64,000 nt of DNA from CAWCDJ01 sp963796485 (GCA_963796485.1 CAWCLV010000001.1:2232001-2296000); one strand, 5' to 3'. Positions 27,109-36,348 are shown, counted from the first letter of the stretch. Notes: a model not told the origin generated them from the sequence alone. Numbers and translations: made by a program.

Positions 27109-30105
27109 ATGAAGAAGATTCGGATCAACGAGCTGGCGCGGGAGTTGGAAGTGAAAGCTCACGAGATCCTCGACCGGCTACCCGAACTGGGCGTCACCGA
27201 AAAGAAGACGCATTCCAGCTCGATCGATGAAGACGTCGCCATCCGATTGCGGCGGCTCTATGGTCAGGACGTCCCGGACCTGGAGCCCGAAGAAGAGGCG
27301 ACCGAGGAAGCCGGCGAGCCCGCCGGCGTCGAGAGTCCCGAAAGGGCTGCTCCCGACGCAGCGGCATCGGCTCCCGCGGAAGCGCGCACCAGGACACCCG
27401 AACCGGAGCCGGCCCTGGAACCCGCACGCCCGGACGCTGTAGAGACGCAACCCGAGGAGAAGTCCGAGCCTACGATGGCCCATCACGCACCCGTGCGGCC
27501 GCCGCTTGCGGGCAGGCCGGTTCATCCGCCAGTCGGACCGCACCAGCCATTACCCAAACCGGAACCGCCGCACCCCATGGCGCCTGCTCCACCACCACCG
27601 CCGCCCTCTCAAATGCAGCCAGTGCAAACGCCGCCTCCTTCGCAGACGCCGCCTGCCGCAGTGATTTCGCCCGGCCGTCCGACGGTTCCCGGCCCGCGCC
27701 CCATTCCCCGTCCGGCGGGTCCGCCGCGTCCCGGGCAAGTCCTTTCGGGTCCGCGGCAGCCGTTCCCGGCCAGCACCGAAACCGGCCGTCCCGCGCCGGG
27801 CAGCGCCCCGGTGAACTTCCAGCGGCAGCCGCTGGTTCCGCGCCGGCCCGAAGGCCGTCCCGGACCACCGCCGCCCAGCGCCCCATCGGGCCCTGGCTAT
27901 CGCCAACCTTTGGCCGGGCAGCCCGCGGCTCGTCCCGTGGTTCCGCCCAGGCCCGATCTTGCGGCCAAGCTGACGGCCCCCAGACCTTCCATGCCGGCGG
28001 CACCGCCGTCTCCGCGCCCGGGAATTCCGAAGCCCGCGGCCACCCCGGTTCCCGGACAGCCCATTTATCGCGGGCCGATCCGCCCGGGCCAGCCGCTGGT
28101 AGCGCGCACCGGCCCCGGCCCCCGCCCCGGCGCACCGTCGCCCGGCCGGCCGGGTGGGCCGCGCCCGCAGCATCCGACGTCGCGCGGCCGCATGGAGCCG
28201 GGTCTCGCGCCGCCGCCCGTCGAACAGCCCCGCGGGGGACGCCCCGGCGACAAGCGGCCAAGCCGCCCGCAGCCGCGCGAGCGTGTCGAAGAAGAGAGAG
28301 TGCTTCGCCCGCAGCGGCGCCACGTGGAAGCCGGCCCGCCGCCGATCAACCGCGAGATCACGATTTCCGAAGGCATTACGGTCAAGGAGCTTTCCGAAAA
28401 GCTCGATGTCAAGGCCGCGCTGGTCATGAAGAAACTGATGGACCGCGGGATTTTCGTGGCCATCAACCAGACCCTCGATTCCAAGCTGGCCACCGAAGTC
28501 GCTCGCGAGTTCGGCGCGTCCACCGCCACGGTCAGCTACGAAGAAGAGGCCATGCAGGCCGTGGAGACCGCCGAAGACGCAAAGGATCTCCAGAAGCGCG
28601 GCCCGGTGGTCACCATCATGGGCCACGTGGACCATGGCAAGACCTCGCTGCTCGACGCCATCCGCGAAGCCAACGTGGCGGGGCGCGAAGCCGGCGGCAT
28701 CACCCAGCACATCGGTGCTTATCAGGTGGACATGAACGGCCGCAGGATCGTCTTCATCGACACCCCCGGCCACGAAGCATTTACGCGCATGCGCGCCCGC
28801 GGCGCGAAGGTCACGGATATCGTCATCCTGGTGGTGGCGGCGGAAGATGGCGTCATGCCGCAGACGCTCGAAGCGATCGACCACGCGCGAGCCGCGAAGG
28901 TGCCGATCATCGTCGCGATCAACAAAATCGACAAGCCGGACGCCCAGCCCGAACGCATCAAGCAGCAGTTGTCCGATCGCGGCCTGCTGCCGGAAGACTG
29001 GGGTGGCGATACCGTCATGGTCCCGGTCTCCGCTAAGACCCATCAGAACCTGGATCTTCTGCTCGAGATGATTCTTCTGGTGGCCGATATGCAGGACCTG
29101 AAGGCCAACCCGGGCCGCCCGGCCATGGGCACCGTGATCGAAGCTCAGCTCGATCGCGGCCGCGGCCCGGTAGCTACCGTGCTGGTGCGCAACGGCACGC
29201 TCCAGGTGGGCGACTTCTTCATCTGCGGCTCTGTATTCGGCAAGGTCCGCGCCATGCAGAACGACCGCGGCGCGCAGATCCGCAAGGCGGAGCCTTCGAC
29301 TCCGGTCGAAGTCCTCGGTCTCGAATCGCTGCCGGAAGCCGGAGACGATTTCCAGGTAGTGACCGATACCGCCAAGGCTAAGCAGATCGTCAACTTCCGC
29401 GACCAGAAGGCGCGCGAAGCGGCGCTGGCCAAGTCCAGCCGCCTGACGCTCGAACAACTGCACAAGCAGATGGAGTCGGGCGAGGTGAAGGAACTGCCGA
29501 TCATCATCAAGACCGACGTGGGCGGCTCGGCCGAAGTACTTACCGAGACGCTCCAGAAGCTTTCGAACGAAAAGGTGAAGGTCCGGGTGATCCACTCCGG
29601 CGTCGGCGCCATCAACGAATCCGATGTGCTGCTGGCCTCGGCGTCGAACGCGATTATCATCGGGTTCAACGTCCGTCCGGAGCGCAAAGCGGAAGCGCTG
29701 GCCGAGCAGGAAAAGGTGGATGTCCGCCTGCACACGATCATTTACAACCTGACGGACGAGATGAAGCGCGCCATGACCGGCCTTCTCGAGCCGGTGTTTA
29801 AGGAAGTCTACAAAGGCAAGGCCGAGGTGCGCGAGACGTTCCGCATTACCAAGGTCGGCAACGTTGCCGGCTGCCAGGTCATCGACGGCTCCATCACCGG
29901 CAAATCCGAGGTACGGCTGCTGCGCGACAACGTGGTGGTTTATACCGGCAAGCTCAGCTCCCTGCGGCGGTTCAAAGACGATGTCAGCGAAGTCAGGTCC
30001 GGCCAGGAGTGCGGAATTACGCTCGAGAATTATTCGGACGTAAAACAGGGCGACGTAATCGAGGCCTTTGTAACGGAGCGCGTCGCCACCGAAGTTTTCG
30101 TCTAA
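27109..30105 (+). CDS. infB: Translation initiation factor IF-2
   Basis: 998 residues. IF2_N-type helical segment at 1-50 (IRINELARELEVKAHEILDR), then a ~350-residue Pro/Gly/Arg-rich linker (~60-410), a second IF2_N module (~425-475, GITVKELSEKLDVKAALVMK) and the GTPase domain from ~500. G1 is GHVDHGKTS, G3 is DTPGHEAF and G4 is NKID. Domains II to IV follow to the end (VKVRVIHSGVGAINESDVLL and others). IF-2 places initiator tRNA on the 30S subunit and promotes subunit joining. The long proline-rich linker is well beyond E. coli length in composition but common in high-GC genomes. Confidence 0.98.
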   Translation: MKKIRINELARELEVKAHEILDRLPELGVTEKKTHSSSIDEDVAIRLRRLYGQDVPDLEPEEEATEEAGEPAGVESPERAAPDAAASAPAEARTRTPEPEPALEPARPDAVETQPEEKSEPTMAHHAPVRPPLAGRPVHPPVGPHQPLPKPEPPHPMAPAPPPPPPSQMQPVQTPPPSQTPPAAVISPGRPTVPGPRPIPRPAGPPRPGQVLSGPRQPFPASTETGRPAPGSAPVNFQRQPLVPRRPEGRPGPPPPSAPSGPGYRQPLAGQPAARPVVPPRPDLAAKLTAPRPSMPAAPPSPRPGIPKPAATPVPGQPIYRGPIRPGQPLVARTGPGPRPGAPSPGRPGGPRPQHPTSRGRMEPGLAPPPVEQPRGGRPGDKRPSRPQPRERVEEERVLRPQRRHVEAGPPPINREITISEGITVKELSEKLDVKAALVMKKLMDRGIFVAINQTLDSKLATEVAREFGASTATVSYEEEAMQAVETAEDAKDLQKRGPVVTIMGHVDHGKTSLLDAIREANVAGREAGGITQHIGAYQVDMNGRRIVFIDTPGHEAFTRMRARGAKVTDIVILVVAAEDGVMPQTLEAIDHARAAKVPIIVAINKIDKPDAQPERIKQQLSDRGLLPEDWGGDTVMVPVSAKTHQNLDLLLEMILLVADMQDLKANPGRPAMGTVIEAQLDRGRGPVATVLVRNGTLQVGDFFICGSVFGKVRAMQNDRGAQIRKAEPSTPVEVLGLESLPEAGDDFQVVTDTAKAKQIVNFRDQKAREAALAKSSRLTLEQLHKQMESGEVKELPIIIKTDVGGSAEVLTETLQKLSNEKVKVRVIHSGVGAINESDVLLASASNAIIIGFNVRPERKAEALAEQEKVDVRLHTIIYNLTDEMKRAMTGLLEPVFKEVYKGKAEVRETFRITKVGNVAGCQVIDGSITGKSEVRLLRDNVVVYTGKLSSLRRFKDDVSEVRSGQECGITLENYSDVKQGDVIEAFVTERVATEVFV

Positions 30106-30109
30106 TGCG

Positions 30110-30397
30110 ATGGCAGCGATCGGTGTCCTGACCCTGGAGCTGCGGCTCGAAAATTCGCACTCGCTCAAGGACAAGCGCCAGGTGCTCGAGGGTCTCAAGG
30201 CCCGCCTTCGCCACAAGTTCAATGTGTCGGTTGCCGAAATCGATCACCAGGACCTGTGGCAGCGCGCGGCCTTGTCGGCGGTGACGGTTTCCTCCGATCG
30301 CGTTTACGCGGAAAAGGTTTTGCGCGCGGTGGAAGACGAAGCCTCGGCGATGCTCGGCGGTGAACTGGCCGAGTGTACGCTCGAATGGCTGGCATAA
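30110..30397 (+). CDS. ylxP: DUF503 family protein (YlxP-like)
   Basis: 95 residues, 4 nt after infB. The whole protein matches DUF503: IGVLTLELRLENSHSLKDKR, then LKARLRHKFNVSVAEIDHQD and LWQRAALSAVTVSSDRVYAE. This small ferredoxin-fold protein is regularly encoded between infB and rbfA and is thought to take part in ribosome maturation. Its biochemical role is not established. The position here is exactly the conserved one, which supports the call. Confidence 0.92.
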   Translation: MAAIGVLTLELRLENSHSLKDKRQVLEGLKARLRHKFNVSVAEIDHQDLWQRAALSAVTVSSDRVYAEKVLRAVEDEASAMLGGELAECTLEWLA

Positions 30398-30400
30398 ATG

Positions 30401-30429
30401 GCACAGAGCCGCGACCGTGAGGAAGCGGG
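30401..30429. repeat. Dispersed repeat family B, half copy
   Basis: Contains CACAGAGCCGCGACCGTGAG followed by GAAGCGGG. It sits in the 41-bp gap between ylxP and rbfA, inside an operon, where it will be transcribed. It matches one arm of the inverted repeat at 9459-9484 and the copy at 40070. Confidence 0.7.
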
Positions 30430-30438
30430 ACGATTTTC

Positions 30439-30807
30439 ATGGACGAACGGCGCACATTACGGGTCTCGGAAGCGGTTCGGGAAGAACTCTCCGAAATCGT
30501 CGGCTTCGAAGCCGACGACCCCCGTCTGCTGGCCGTAGAGGTGATGGACGTTTACGTGAGCACCGACGGGCGCTACGCCAACGTGAAGGTCGCCATCCGC
30601 GGCACCGAACGCGAACAGCGGGAATCCATGGCCGCCCTGGAGCACGCCAAGTCATACCTACGGCACGAGTTGGCCACCCGCCTGACCCTTAGGTATGTTC
30701 CTGATCTGCATTTCGATCAGGACCGGAACCCGGATGTGGAGAGCCGGATCGATTTTCTATTGAAACGAGCGAAAAAATCTCGTGGGCGCAACCAAAATCA
30801 GCCCTAG
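30439..30807 (+). CDS. rbfA: 30S ribosome-binding factor RbfA
   Basis: 122 residues. The KH-like fold is recognisable: RTLRVSEAVREELSEIVGFE at the start, VEVMDVYVSTDGRYANVKVAI in the centre, and LRHELATRLTLRYVPDLHF then FDQDRNPDVESRIDFLL at the end. RbfA helps mature the 16S rRNA 5' end during 30S assembly. It follows rimP, nusA, infB and ylxP in the usual order. Its last 26 bases overlap the start of the next gene, which extends this transcription unit into apbE and the heme genes. Confidence 0.95.
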   Translation: MDERRTLRVSEAVREELSEIVGFEADDPRLLAVEVMDVYVSTDGRYANVKVAIRGTEREQRESMAALEHAKSYLRHELATRLTLRYVPDLHFDQDRNPDVESRIDFLLKRAKKSRGRNQNQP

Positions 30808-31780
30808 GCTCAAACAAATTCTGGTATGTTTGTTTCTGTCGGGAGCCGTGGCGGCGCCCGGGCCGGAACTGCTCCGCCTCGAAAAAAGCGCCGACGCGAT
30901 GGGCTCGACCTATACGATCGAGCTGTACGGATACGACCGGGTTCGGATGGAAGCGGCAGCGGATGCCGCTTTCGATGAGGTCCGGCAGTTGGACGATCTC
31001 CTTTCGAACTACAAGCCGGACAGCGAGTGGAGCGAAGTAAACCGGCGCGCGGCGGCTGGGCCTGTGAAGATCTCGCCCGAACTGTTCCGCGTTCTTTCCG
31101 CCTGCGCCGAATACAGCCGCGAAAGCGAAGGAGCGTTCGACATCACCGTTGGGCCGCTAATGAAGGTCTGGGGGTTCTATAAGGGCACGGGCCACCTGCC
31201 CCATCGGGCCGAAGTGCAGGCGGCGATGACCAAGGTTGGCTACCGCCATATGCACCTGGACCCCAAAGCGCAGACCGTGTGGTTCGACCGTCCCGGCGTG
31301 GAAATCGATCCCGGTGGCATCGGCAAGGGCTACGCGGTGGACCGCATGGTCGAGGTCCTGCGGCGCAACGGGGTCGAGACTGCGCTCGTGGCCGGCTCCG
31401 GCTCCAGTATTTACGGGATGGGCGCCCCGCCCGACTCGCCCCAGGGTTGGCGGGTGGACATCAAAGACCCGCGGGATACCCGAAAATCCGCTGCCCAGGT
31501 TTTTCTCAAGGACATGTCGATGTCCACCTCCGGCAGTTACGAAAAGTTTTTCCGGGCGGAAGGCCGTATTTACGCCCACATTATGGACCCGCGGACCGGA
31601 TATCCGGCGCAGGGCAGCGTTTCGGTTTCGGTGATCGCCCCGCGCACGCTCGACAGCGAAGCGTGGGCCAAACCGTACTTCATCAACGGCCGCCAGTGGG
31701 CGGCCCAGCACAAGCCAAAAGACTTTCGCGTGTTCTTCTGCGAAGACAGGATGGATCAGCCATGCGCGTGGCTCCAATGA
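30782..31780 (+). CDS. apbE: ApbE-like FAD:protein FMN transferase
   Basis: 332 residues from GTG 30782, overlapping rbfA by 26 nt. A short hydrophobic N-terminus (ILVCLFLSGAVAAPGP) suggests export or membrane anchoring. ApbE motifs are AMGSTYTIELYG, LSNYKPDSEWSEVNR, VGPLMKVWGF and DPGGIGKGYAVDR. ApbE attaches FMN to Thr in target flavoproteins such as Rnf/Nqr subunits, using Mg2+. The region that normally reads ADALATALFV, with the metal-binding Asp and Thr, here reads SEAWAKPYFI, and the usual NAGGD is replaced by AGSGSS. Activity may therefore be altered. The TGA overlaps the ATG of hemE. Confidence 0.88.
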   Translation: MGATKISPRLKQILVCLFLSGAVAAPGPELLRLEKSADAMGSTYTIELYGYDRVRMEAAADAAFDEVRQLDDLLSNYKPDSEWSEVNRRAAAGPVKISPELFRVLSACAEYSRESEGAFDITVGPLMKVWGFYKGTGHLPHRAEVQAAMTKVGYRHMHLDPKAQTVWFDRPGVEIDPGGIGKGYAVDRMVEVLRRNGVETALVAGSGSSIYGMGAPPDSPQGWRVDIKDPRDTRKSAAQVFLKDMSMSTSGSYEKFFRAEGRIYAHIMDPRTGYPAQGSVSVSVIAPRTLDSEAWAKPYFINGRQWAAQHKPKDFRVFFCEDRMDQPCAWLQ

Positions 31781-32799
31781 GCAGCCGTTTTCTGGACGCC
31801 TGCCGCCGCCGCCCTACCGACGTCAGGCCGGTATGGTTTATGAGGCAGGCGGGCCGGTATATGAAGCAGTACCGCCAGATCCGCGAGCGGCACGGAATTC
31901 TCGAGATCTGTAAACGCCCCGACCTTGCTGCGACTGTCACGTTGCAGCCCGTCGAGATGCTGGACGTGGACGCCGCCATCATTTTCGCCGACCTGCTCCT
32001 GCCGATCGAGCCAATGGGACTGAAGCTCCGCTATGCCGCCGGCGAAGGGCCGATTATCGACAATCCGGTCCGCACCTCCGACGATATCGATTCCCTGTCC
32101 ACCACCAACACGGACGACCTCGGATATGTGGGCCAGGCGATTCAGCAGGTGGTCCGCGCACTGGCCGGCAAGGTACCCGTTATCGGGTTCGTGGGCGCGC
32201 CCTTCACCATGGCCAGCTACATGATCGAAGGCGGGGCCTCGCGCAACTTCATCCGCACCAAGAGGATGATGTATAGCGACGAAACCATGTGGCGGCGCCT
32301 CATGGGCAAGATCGTGGACGTGCTGGCTCCGTTCGCCCACCTCCAGGTGGCGGCCGGCGCCCGCGCCATTCAGGTGTTCGACAGTTGGGTGGGCGCGCTC
32401 GGCTCGGACGACTACGTCCGCTTCGCCGCTCCCTACTCCCGCGCCCTGATCGAGCGCATCCGCTCCACCGGCGTTCCCGTCATCCACTTCGGCACCGGCT
32501 CTTCCGGCTTCTTCCGCGAACTGCACGCGGCGGGCGGCGACGTGATGGGCGTGGACTGGCGCATCAACATCGACCAGGCCTGGATGGACATCAGCTACCG
32601 TTCCGCCATTCAGGGCAACCTGGACCCGGTGGCCCTGTTCGCCCCGCTTCACGAACTCCGCGCGAAGGTGCAGGAGCTCCTCAAACGCACGGGCACGCGC
32701 CCGGGCCATATTTTCAATCTCGGACACGGCATTTTGCCCGAAACCCCGGTCGAAAACGTCAAAGCCGTAGTGGAGATGGTGCGGGAATTCCGGCCGTGA
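31777..32799 (+). CDS. hemE: Uroporphyrinogen decarboxylase
   Basis: 340 residues from ATG 31777 (ATGA overlap with apbE; an in-frame ATG at 31762 is the alternative). HemE converts uroporphyrinogen III to coproporphyrinogen III in heme synthesis. The signature RPVWFMRQAGRYMKQYR lies near the N-terminus, followed by AAIIFADLLLPIEPMG with the conserved Asp, GFVGAPFTMASYMIEGG, and the C-terminal FNLGHGILPETPVENV. The length is typical. The GTG of hemH overlaps its stop codon, giving tight coupling. Confidence 0.97.
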   Translation: MSSRFLDACRRRPTDVRPVWFMRQAGRYMKQYRQIRERHGILEICKRPDLAATVTLQPVEMLDVDAAIIFADLLLPIEPMGLKLRYAAGEGPIIDNPVRTSDDIDSLSTTNTDDLGYVGQAIQQVVRALAGKVPVIGFVGAPFTMASYMIEGGASRNFIRTKRMMYSDETMWRRLMGKIVDVLAPFAHLQVAAGARAIQVFDSWVGALGSDDYVRFAAPYSRALIERIRSTGVPVIHFGTGSSGFFRELHAAGGDVMGVDWRINIDQAWMDISYRSAIQGNLDPVALFAPLHELRAKVQELLKRTGTRPGHIFNLGHGILPETPVENVKAVVEMVREFRP

Positions 32800-33644
32800 A
32801 CCAGGCGGTCCTGCTGCTCGCTCACGGAGCGCCGGAACGGCTGGAAGATGTCGAACCGTATCTGGGTTTCGTGCGCGGCGGCAGGCCGGCCAATCCGCAA
32901 GTCACCGAAGAGGTCAGGCATCGTTACGCCGCGATCGGCGGAGGCTCTCCCCTGCTCCGCTGGACGTGCGCCCAGGCCGCGGCGCTCGAGGCGCTGCTCG
33001 GGCTCCCGGTGCACTTCGCCATGCGCAACTGGCACCCGTTCATTCAGGACGTTGTCCCGAAAATCGAAGCAAGCCGCGTGGCCGCGGTGTGCCTGGCCCC
33101 ACAGTATTCCGAAATGAGTATCGGGCTCTACATGCGCAAGGTCGCCGAGAGCAACCCGCCGTTCGAGATCTCCTGGGCGCGCAGCTACCACGACGAACCG
33201 CTGCTGATCGAGGCCTTCGCCGGGCGGATCGGGAATCCGGGTTCGCGTGTCCTGTTCACCGCCCACAGCCTGCCGGAGCGCGCCCTCGCCAAGGACGACC
33301 CCTACGACCGCGAATGCCGCGCCACCGCCGCCCTCGTCGCCGCGCGCCTCGGCCTCGCCGATTGGGATTTCGCCTACCAGAGCCAGGGGATGACCGGCGA
33401 CCGCTGGCTCGGCCCCAGCGTGGAATCGTGCCTCGACCGCTATGCCGCGGAAGGCCTCCGGGAAGTCACCGTCGCTCCCATCGGCTTCGTCTGCGACCAT
33501 GTGGAGGTTCTCTACGACATCGACATTCTCTTCCGTGACTATGCCGCCGCGCGCGGCATCATGGTGCGCCGCCCCGAATCGCTGAACGATTCCCCTGGTT
33601 TCACGGAAGCCCTCGCCAAGGTGGTTCATAAGTGCCTGGAGTAG
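32796..33644 (+). CDS. hemH: Ferrochelatase
   Basis: 282 residues from GTG 32796 (4-nt overlap with hemE). HemH inserts Fe2+ into the porphyrin. Landmarks are LLAHGAPERLEDVEPYL at the start, the catalytic His in LFTAHSLPERALAKDDPY, YQSQGMTGDRWLGPSVE, and the acidic motif VAPIGFVCDHVEVLYDIDI near the end. The order hemE-hemH-hemY is the one known from Bacillus, where a coproporphyrin route is used; whether this organism uses coproporphyrin or protoporphyrin as substrate cannot be decided from the window. No hemQ or hemN gene is present here. Confidence 0.95.
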   Translation: MNQAVLLLAHGAPERLEDVEPYLGFVRGGRPANPQVTEEVRHRYAAIGGGSPLLRWTCAQAAALEALLGLPVHFAMRNWHPFIQDVVPKIEASRVAAVCLAPQYSEMSIGLYMRKVAESNPPFEISWARSYHDEPLLIEAFAGRIGNPGSRVLFTAHSLPERALAKDDPYDRECRATAALVAARLGLADWDFAYQSQGMTGDRWLGPSVESCLDRYAAEGLREVTVAPIGFVCDHVEVLYDIDILFRDYAAARGIMVRRPESLNDSPGFTEALAKVVHKCLE

Positions 33645-35005
33645 TCATTATCGGCGGCGGCATCTCCGGCCTTTCCTCCGCCTACTACCTCGCGAAATCC
33701 GGCGTTCCCTCCACGATCCTGGAATCGCGCCCGCGCCTCGGGGGCGTGATCCAGACGGATCGCATCGAAGGCTGCACACTCGAAGCCGGCCCCGACAGCT
33801 TCCTTTCGGCTAAACCCGCCGCGCTCGAACTGATCCGCGACCTCGGCATGTCCGCCGATGTGATCGGCTCCAACGATCATCTCCGCGTCACGTTCGTGCG
33901 CAAGGGCGGCCGTCTCGTCCCCTTGCCGGACGGCTTGATGATGATGGTGCCAACGAAAATCCTGCCGCTCATCACAACGCGCCTTTTGAGCTGGGGCACC
34001 AAGTTCCGCATGGGCATGGAACTGTTCCGCTCCCCCGCGCCTCACGCCGGCGACGAGTCTGTTGCGCAGTTCGTGGAGGAGCACTACGGCCGCGAAGCCG
34101 TCGATTATCTGGCCGAGCCCCTGCTCTCCGGCATTTACGGCGGCGAACCCACCGAACTCAGCGTCACCAGCGTGCTCCCCCGGTTTGTCGACCTCGCCGC
34201 CAGATACGGCAGCCTCACACGCGGCGTGCTGGCCGTACGGGCCAAGACCCGCCACAACGGCCAAACCGCGCCGCTGTTCCGCACCCTGAAAGGCGGGCTG
34301 GGCTCGATGGTGGAGGCGGTCACGAAGTCGATCGAAGGCCGCGCCGCATTTCGCCAGGCGCCAGCCGAAACCGTGGAGCGCACCGCGGAGGGCTTCCGCA
34401 TCAAAGCCGGCGGCGATTGGATCGACGCATCCCACGTCGTGGTCGCCTGCGAGGCGCACAACGCCTCCCCACTCGTTGCCTCGCTCGATCCGCGTCTCTC
34501 CAAACTCCTCGGCGGGATCGTCTACAGTTCGTCGATGACAGTAGCGGTAGGATTCCGATCCGCCGATTTCTCCACGCCGCCGGTCGGCTTCGGCTTTCTG
34601 GTGCCCAAAAAGGAGCGCCGCCGGCTGGTTGCGTGCACCTGGGTCGGCACGAAGTTCTCGTACCGCGTCCCGGAGAACCTGATCGTCGCGCGTTGTTTCC
34701 TCGGCGGCATGGAAGACGCCGGAATCCTTTCGGAATCCGACGAGACCGTGACGGCCGCCGTGACGGAGGAGTTGCGCGACATCGCCGGGGTCACCGCCCG
34801 CCCGATCTTCACGCGGATTTCGCGCTGGCCGCGTTCCATGGCGCAGTACACTGTGGGACACCCCGCCCGCCTCGCCGAGATGCAATCTCACCTCGCCGAA
34901 ATCCCCGGCCTGCACGTCGCCGGAAACGCCTACGAAGGCATCGGCATTCCCGACTGCATCCGCATGGGCAAGCGCGCCGCGGAAACCATCGCGGTGGGCC
35001 GCTGA
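33632..35005 (+). CDS. hemY: Protoporphyrinogen/coproporphyrinogen oxidase (HemY type)
   Basis: 457 residues from GTG 33632, overlapping hemH by 13 nt. The FAD-binding motif VVIIGGGISGLSSAYYLAKSG is at the extreme N-terminus. Other family blocks are TLEAGPDSFLSAKPAALELI, AEPLLSGIYGGEPTELSV and the C-terminal LHVAGNAYEGIGIPDCIRMG. The oxygen-dependent flavoenzyme oxidises protoporphyrinogen IX, or coproporphyrinogen III in monoderm-type pathways. It is the last gene of the run that began at rimP. Confidence 0.95.
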   Translation: MPGVVIIGGGISGLSSAYYLAKSGVPSTILESRPRLGGVIQTDRIEGCTLEAGPDSFLSAKPAALELIRDLGMSADVIGSNDHLRVTFVRKGGRLVPLPDGLMMMVPTKILPLITTRLLSWGTKFRMGMELFRSPAPHAGDESVAQFVEEHYGREAVDYLAEPLLSGIYGGEPTELSVTSVLPRFVDLAARYGSLTRGVLAVRAKTRHNGQTAPLFRTLKGGLGSMVEAVTKSIEGRAAFRQAPAETVERTAEGFRIKAGGDWIDASHVVVACEAHNASPLVASLDPRLSKLLGGIVYSSSMTVAVGFRSADFSTPPVGFGFLVPKKERRRLVACTWVGTKFSYRVPENLIVARCFLGGMEDAGILSESDETVTAAVTEELRDIAGVTARPIFTRISRWPRSMAQYTVGHPARLAEMQSHLAEIPGLHVAGNAYEGIGIPDCIRMGKRAAETIAVGR

Positions 35006-35075
35006 CCAGCCGGGTATAATGTTCCGAGACGCCGCGGTTCCACCCCACCACCGGCCGGCGAAACGAGGAGGGAAT

Positions 35076-35939
35076 ATGTGCGATCAGGATCATTTTGAGA
35101 AAGACCGGCAAGAGTTCGAGGCTCGCGGCCTGGTGACGCGCAAGCAATTCGGCGTCATGCTGGGAGCGGGGATTGCCATGATGCTGCCTCGCGTTGCCGA
35201 CGCAGTGACGGTGACCGAATCGGACGTGACCGTAACCACGCCGGACGGCTCCGCGGATTCCTACTTCGTCCATCCGGCGAGCGGCACGGCGCCGGGCGTT
35301 GTCGTGTGGCCCGATATCTTCGGCCTGCGGCCCGCATTCCGGCAGATGGGCAAACGGCTGGCCGAATCGGGATATTCCGTGCTGGTGGTGAACCCGTTCT
35401 ACCGCGTCAAGAAAGCGCCCACCGCGGAAGCTGGCGCCGCGACACCCATCCAGGACGTGATGCCCCTCGCGCGCTCCTTGAGCGAAACCACCCAGATGAC
35501 CGATGCGAAGGCATTCGTGGGCTGGCTGGACGGGCAGCGGCCGGTTGCCAAAAACCGCAAGATCGGCACACAGGGTTACTGCATGGGCGGCCCGATGGCC
35601 TTTCGGACCGCGGCTGCCGTCCCGGACCGCATCGGAGCGGTGGCCACATTCCACGGCGGCGGACTCGTCACCGATCAGCCGAACAGCCCGCACCTTCAGG
35701 CCGCCAGGAGCAGGGCGCAATTCCTGATCTGCATCGCCGCCAACGACGATGCACGGTCGCCGAAGGATAAGGACGTTCTCAAGGAGACCTTCGCCAAGGC
35801 CGACCTGCATGCGGAAATCGAAGTATACGCAGGCGCCGCCCATGGTTGGTGCCCGCCGGATTCGCACGTTTACAACGAGCCGCAGGCCGAGAAGGCATGG
35901 AGCCGCCTTCTCGCGCTCTACGGAAAAGCGCTGGCCTGA
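35076..35939 (+). CDS. Dienelactone hydrolase family protein
   Basis: 287 residues from ATG 35076, which has the strong ribosome site GAGGAGGG at 35065-35072. A TATAAT at 35015-35020 may be the -10 box. An N-terminal helix-rich part (~1-25) precedes a hydrophobic stretch (FGVMLGAGIAMMLPRVADA), perhaps a signal. The alpha/beta hydrolase core has the nucleophile Cys in QGYCMGGPMA, and the His in AGAAHGWCPP, with the acid residue in NDDARSP. This Cys-nucleophile layout is that of dienelactone hydrolases, which open lactones from aromatic breakdown; many relatives have other ester substrates. Confidence 0.88.
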   Translation: MCDQDHFEKDRQEFEARGLVTRKQFGVMLGAGIAMMLPRVADAVTVTESDVTVTTPDGSADSYFVHPASGTAPGVVVWPDIFGLRPAFRQMGKRLAESGYSVLVVNPFYRVKKAPTAEAGAATPIQDVMPLARSLSETTQMTDAKAFVGWLDGQRPVAKNRKIGTQGYCMGGPMAFRTAAAVPDRIGAVATFHGGGLVTDQPNSPHLQAARSRAQFLICIAANDDARSPKDKDVLKETFAKADLHAEIEVYAGAAHGWCPPDSHVYNEPQAEKAWSRLLALYGKALA

Positions 35940-35949
35940 AACAGGCCGT

Positions 35950-36348
35950 TCAAACCGCGATCTTCGGCTGATGAAACGCCCAATGCGTGTGGATGATCTT
36001 CCACCCATCCGGGGCCTTTCGATAAACCTCGGTGGTGTTCCAATGCATCGATCCTTCGCTGCCGTAACTGTCGAACCGGTACGTCAGGACCGCGACGTCA
36101 CCGTCCACCTGGACGCGCGGATCGATCATCTCGAAGCGGTCGATGTGGATTTTTCCGCGGTACTGGTCGTATAGAGAGCGCAAAGCGGCGATGCCATCCA
36201 GCCTGCACTCGGTAAAGGGATCGAAGTAGGAGACATCGGCGGCGGAGAGATCGAGGAACCCATCGGGATCGCCCCGGCCCCAGCGCTCCATGGCGGCGCG
36301 CTCCATCCGGATAATCGTTCCGGCAGGATCCGGTTCGGCTGTGGTCAT
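35950..36348 (-). CDS. NTF2-like (SnoaL/DUF4440) family protein
   Basis: 132 residues from ATG 36348. The cone-shaped NTF2 fold is suggested by the helix ERAAMERWGRGDPDGFLDL, the strand VSYFDPF, the helix AALRSLYDQYRG, and the strands VAVLTYRFDSYG, MHWNTTEVYRK and WKIIHTHWAFHQP. Such proteins are ketosteroid-isomerase-like enzymes or small-molecule binders of very diverse function. It converges on the dienelactone hydrolase (10 bp gap) and diverges from the DUF1080 gene. Confidence 0.82.
   Translation of the reverse strand: MTTAEPDPAGTIIRMERAAMERWGRGDPDGFLDLSAADVSYFDPFTECRLDGIAALRSLYDQYRGKIHIDRFEMIDPRVQVDGDVAVLTYRFDSYGSEGSMHWNTTEVYRKAPDGWKIIHTHWAFHQPKIAV

Noticed and set aside
27550..30222. 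890-codon minus-strand frame opposite infB
   Set aside because: Antisense shadow of the highly conserved IF-2 gene; its protein is low-complexity with no family features.
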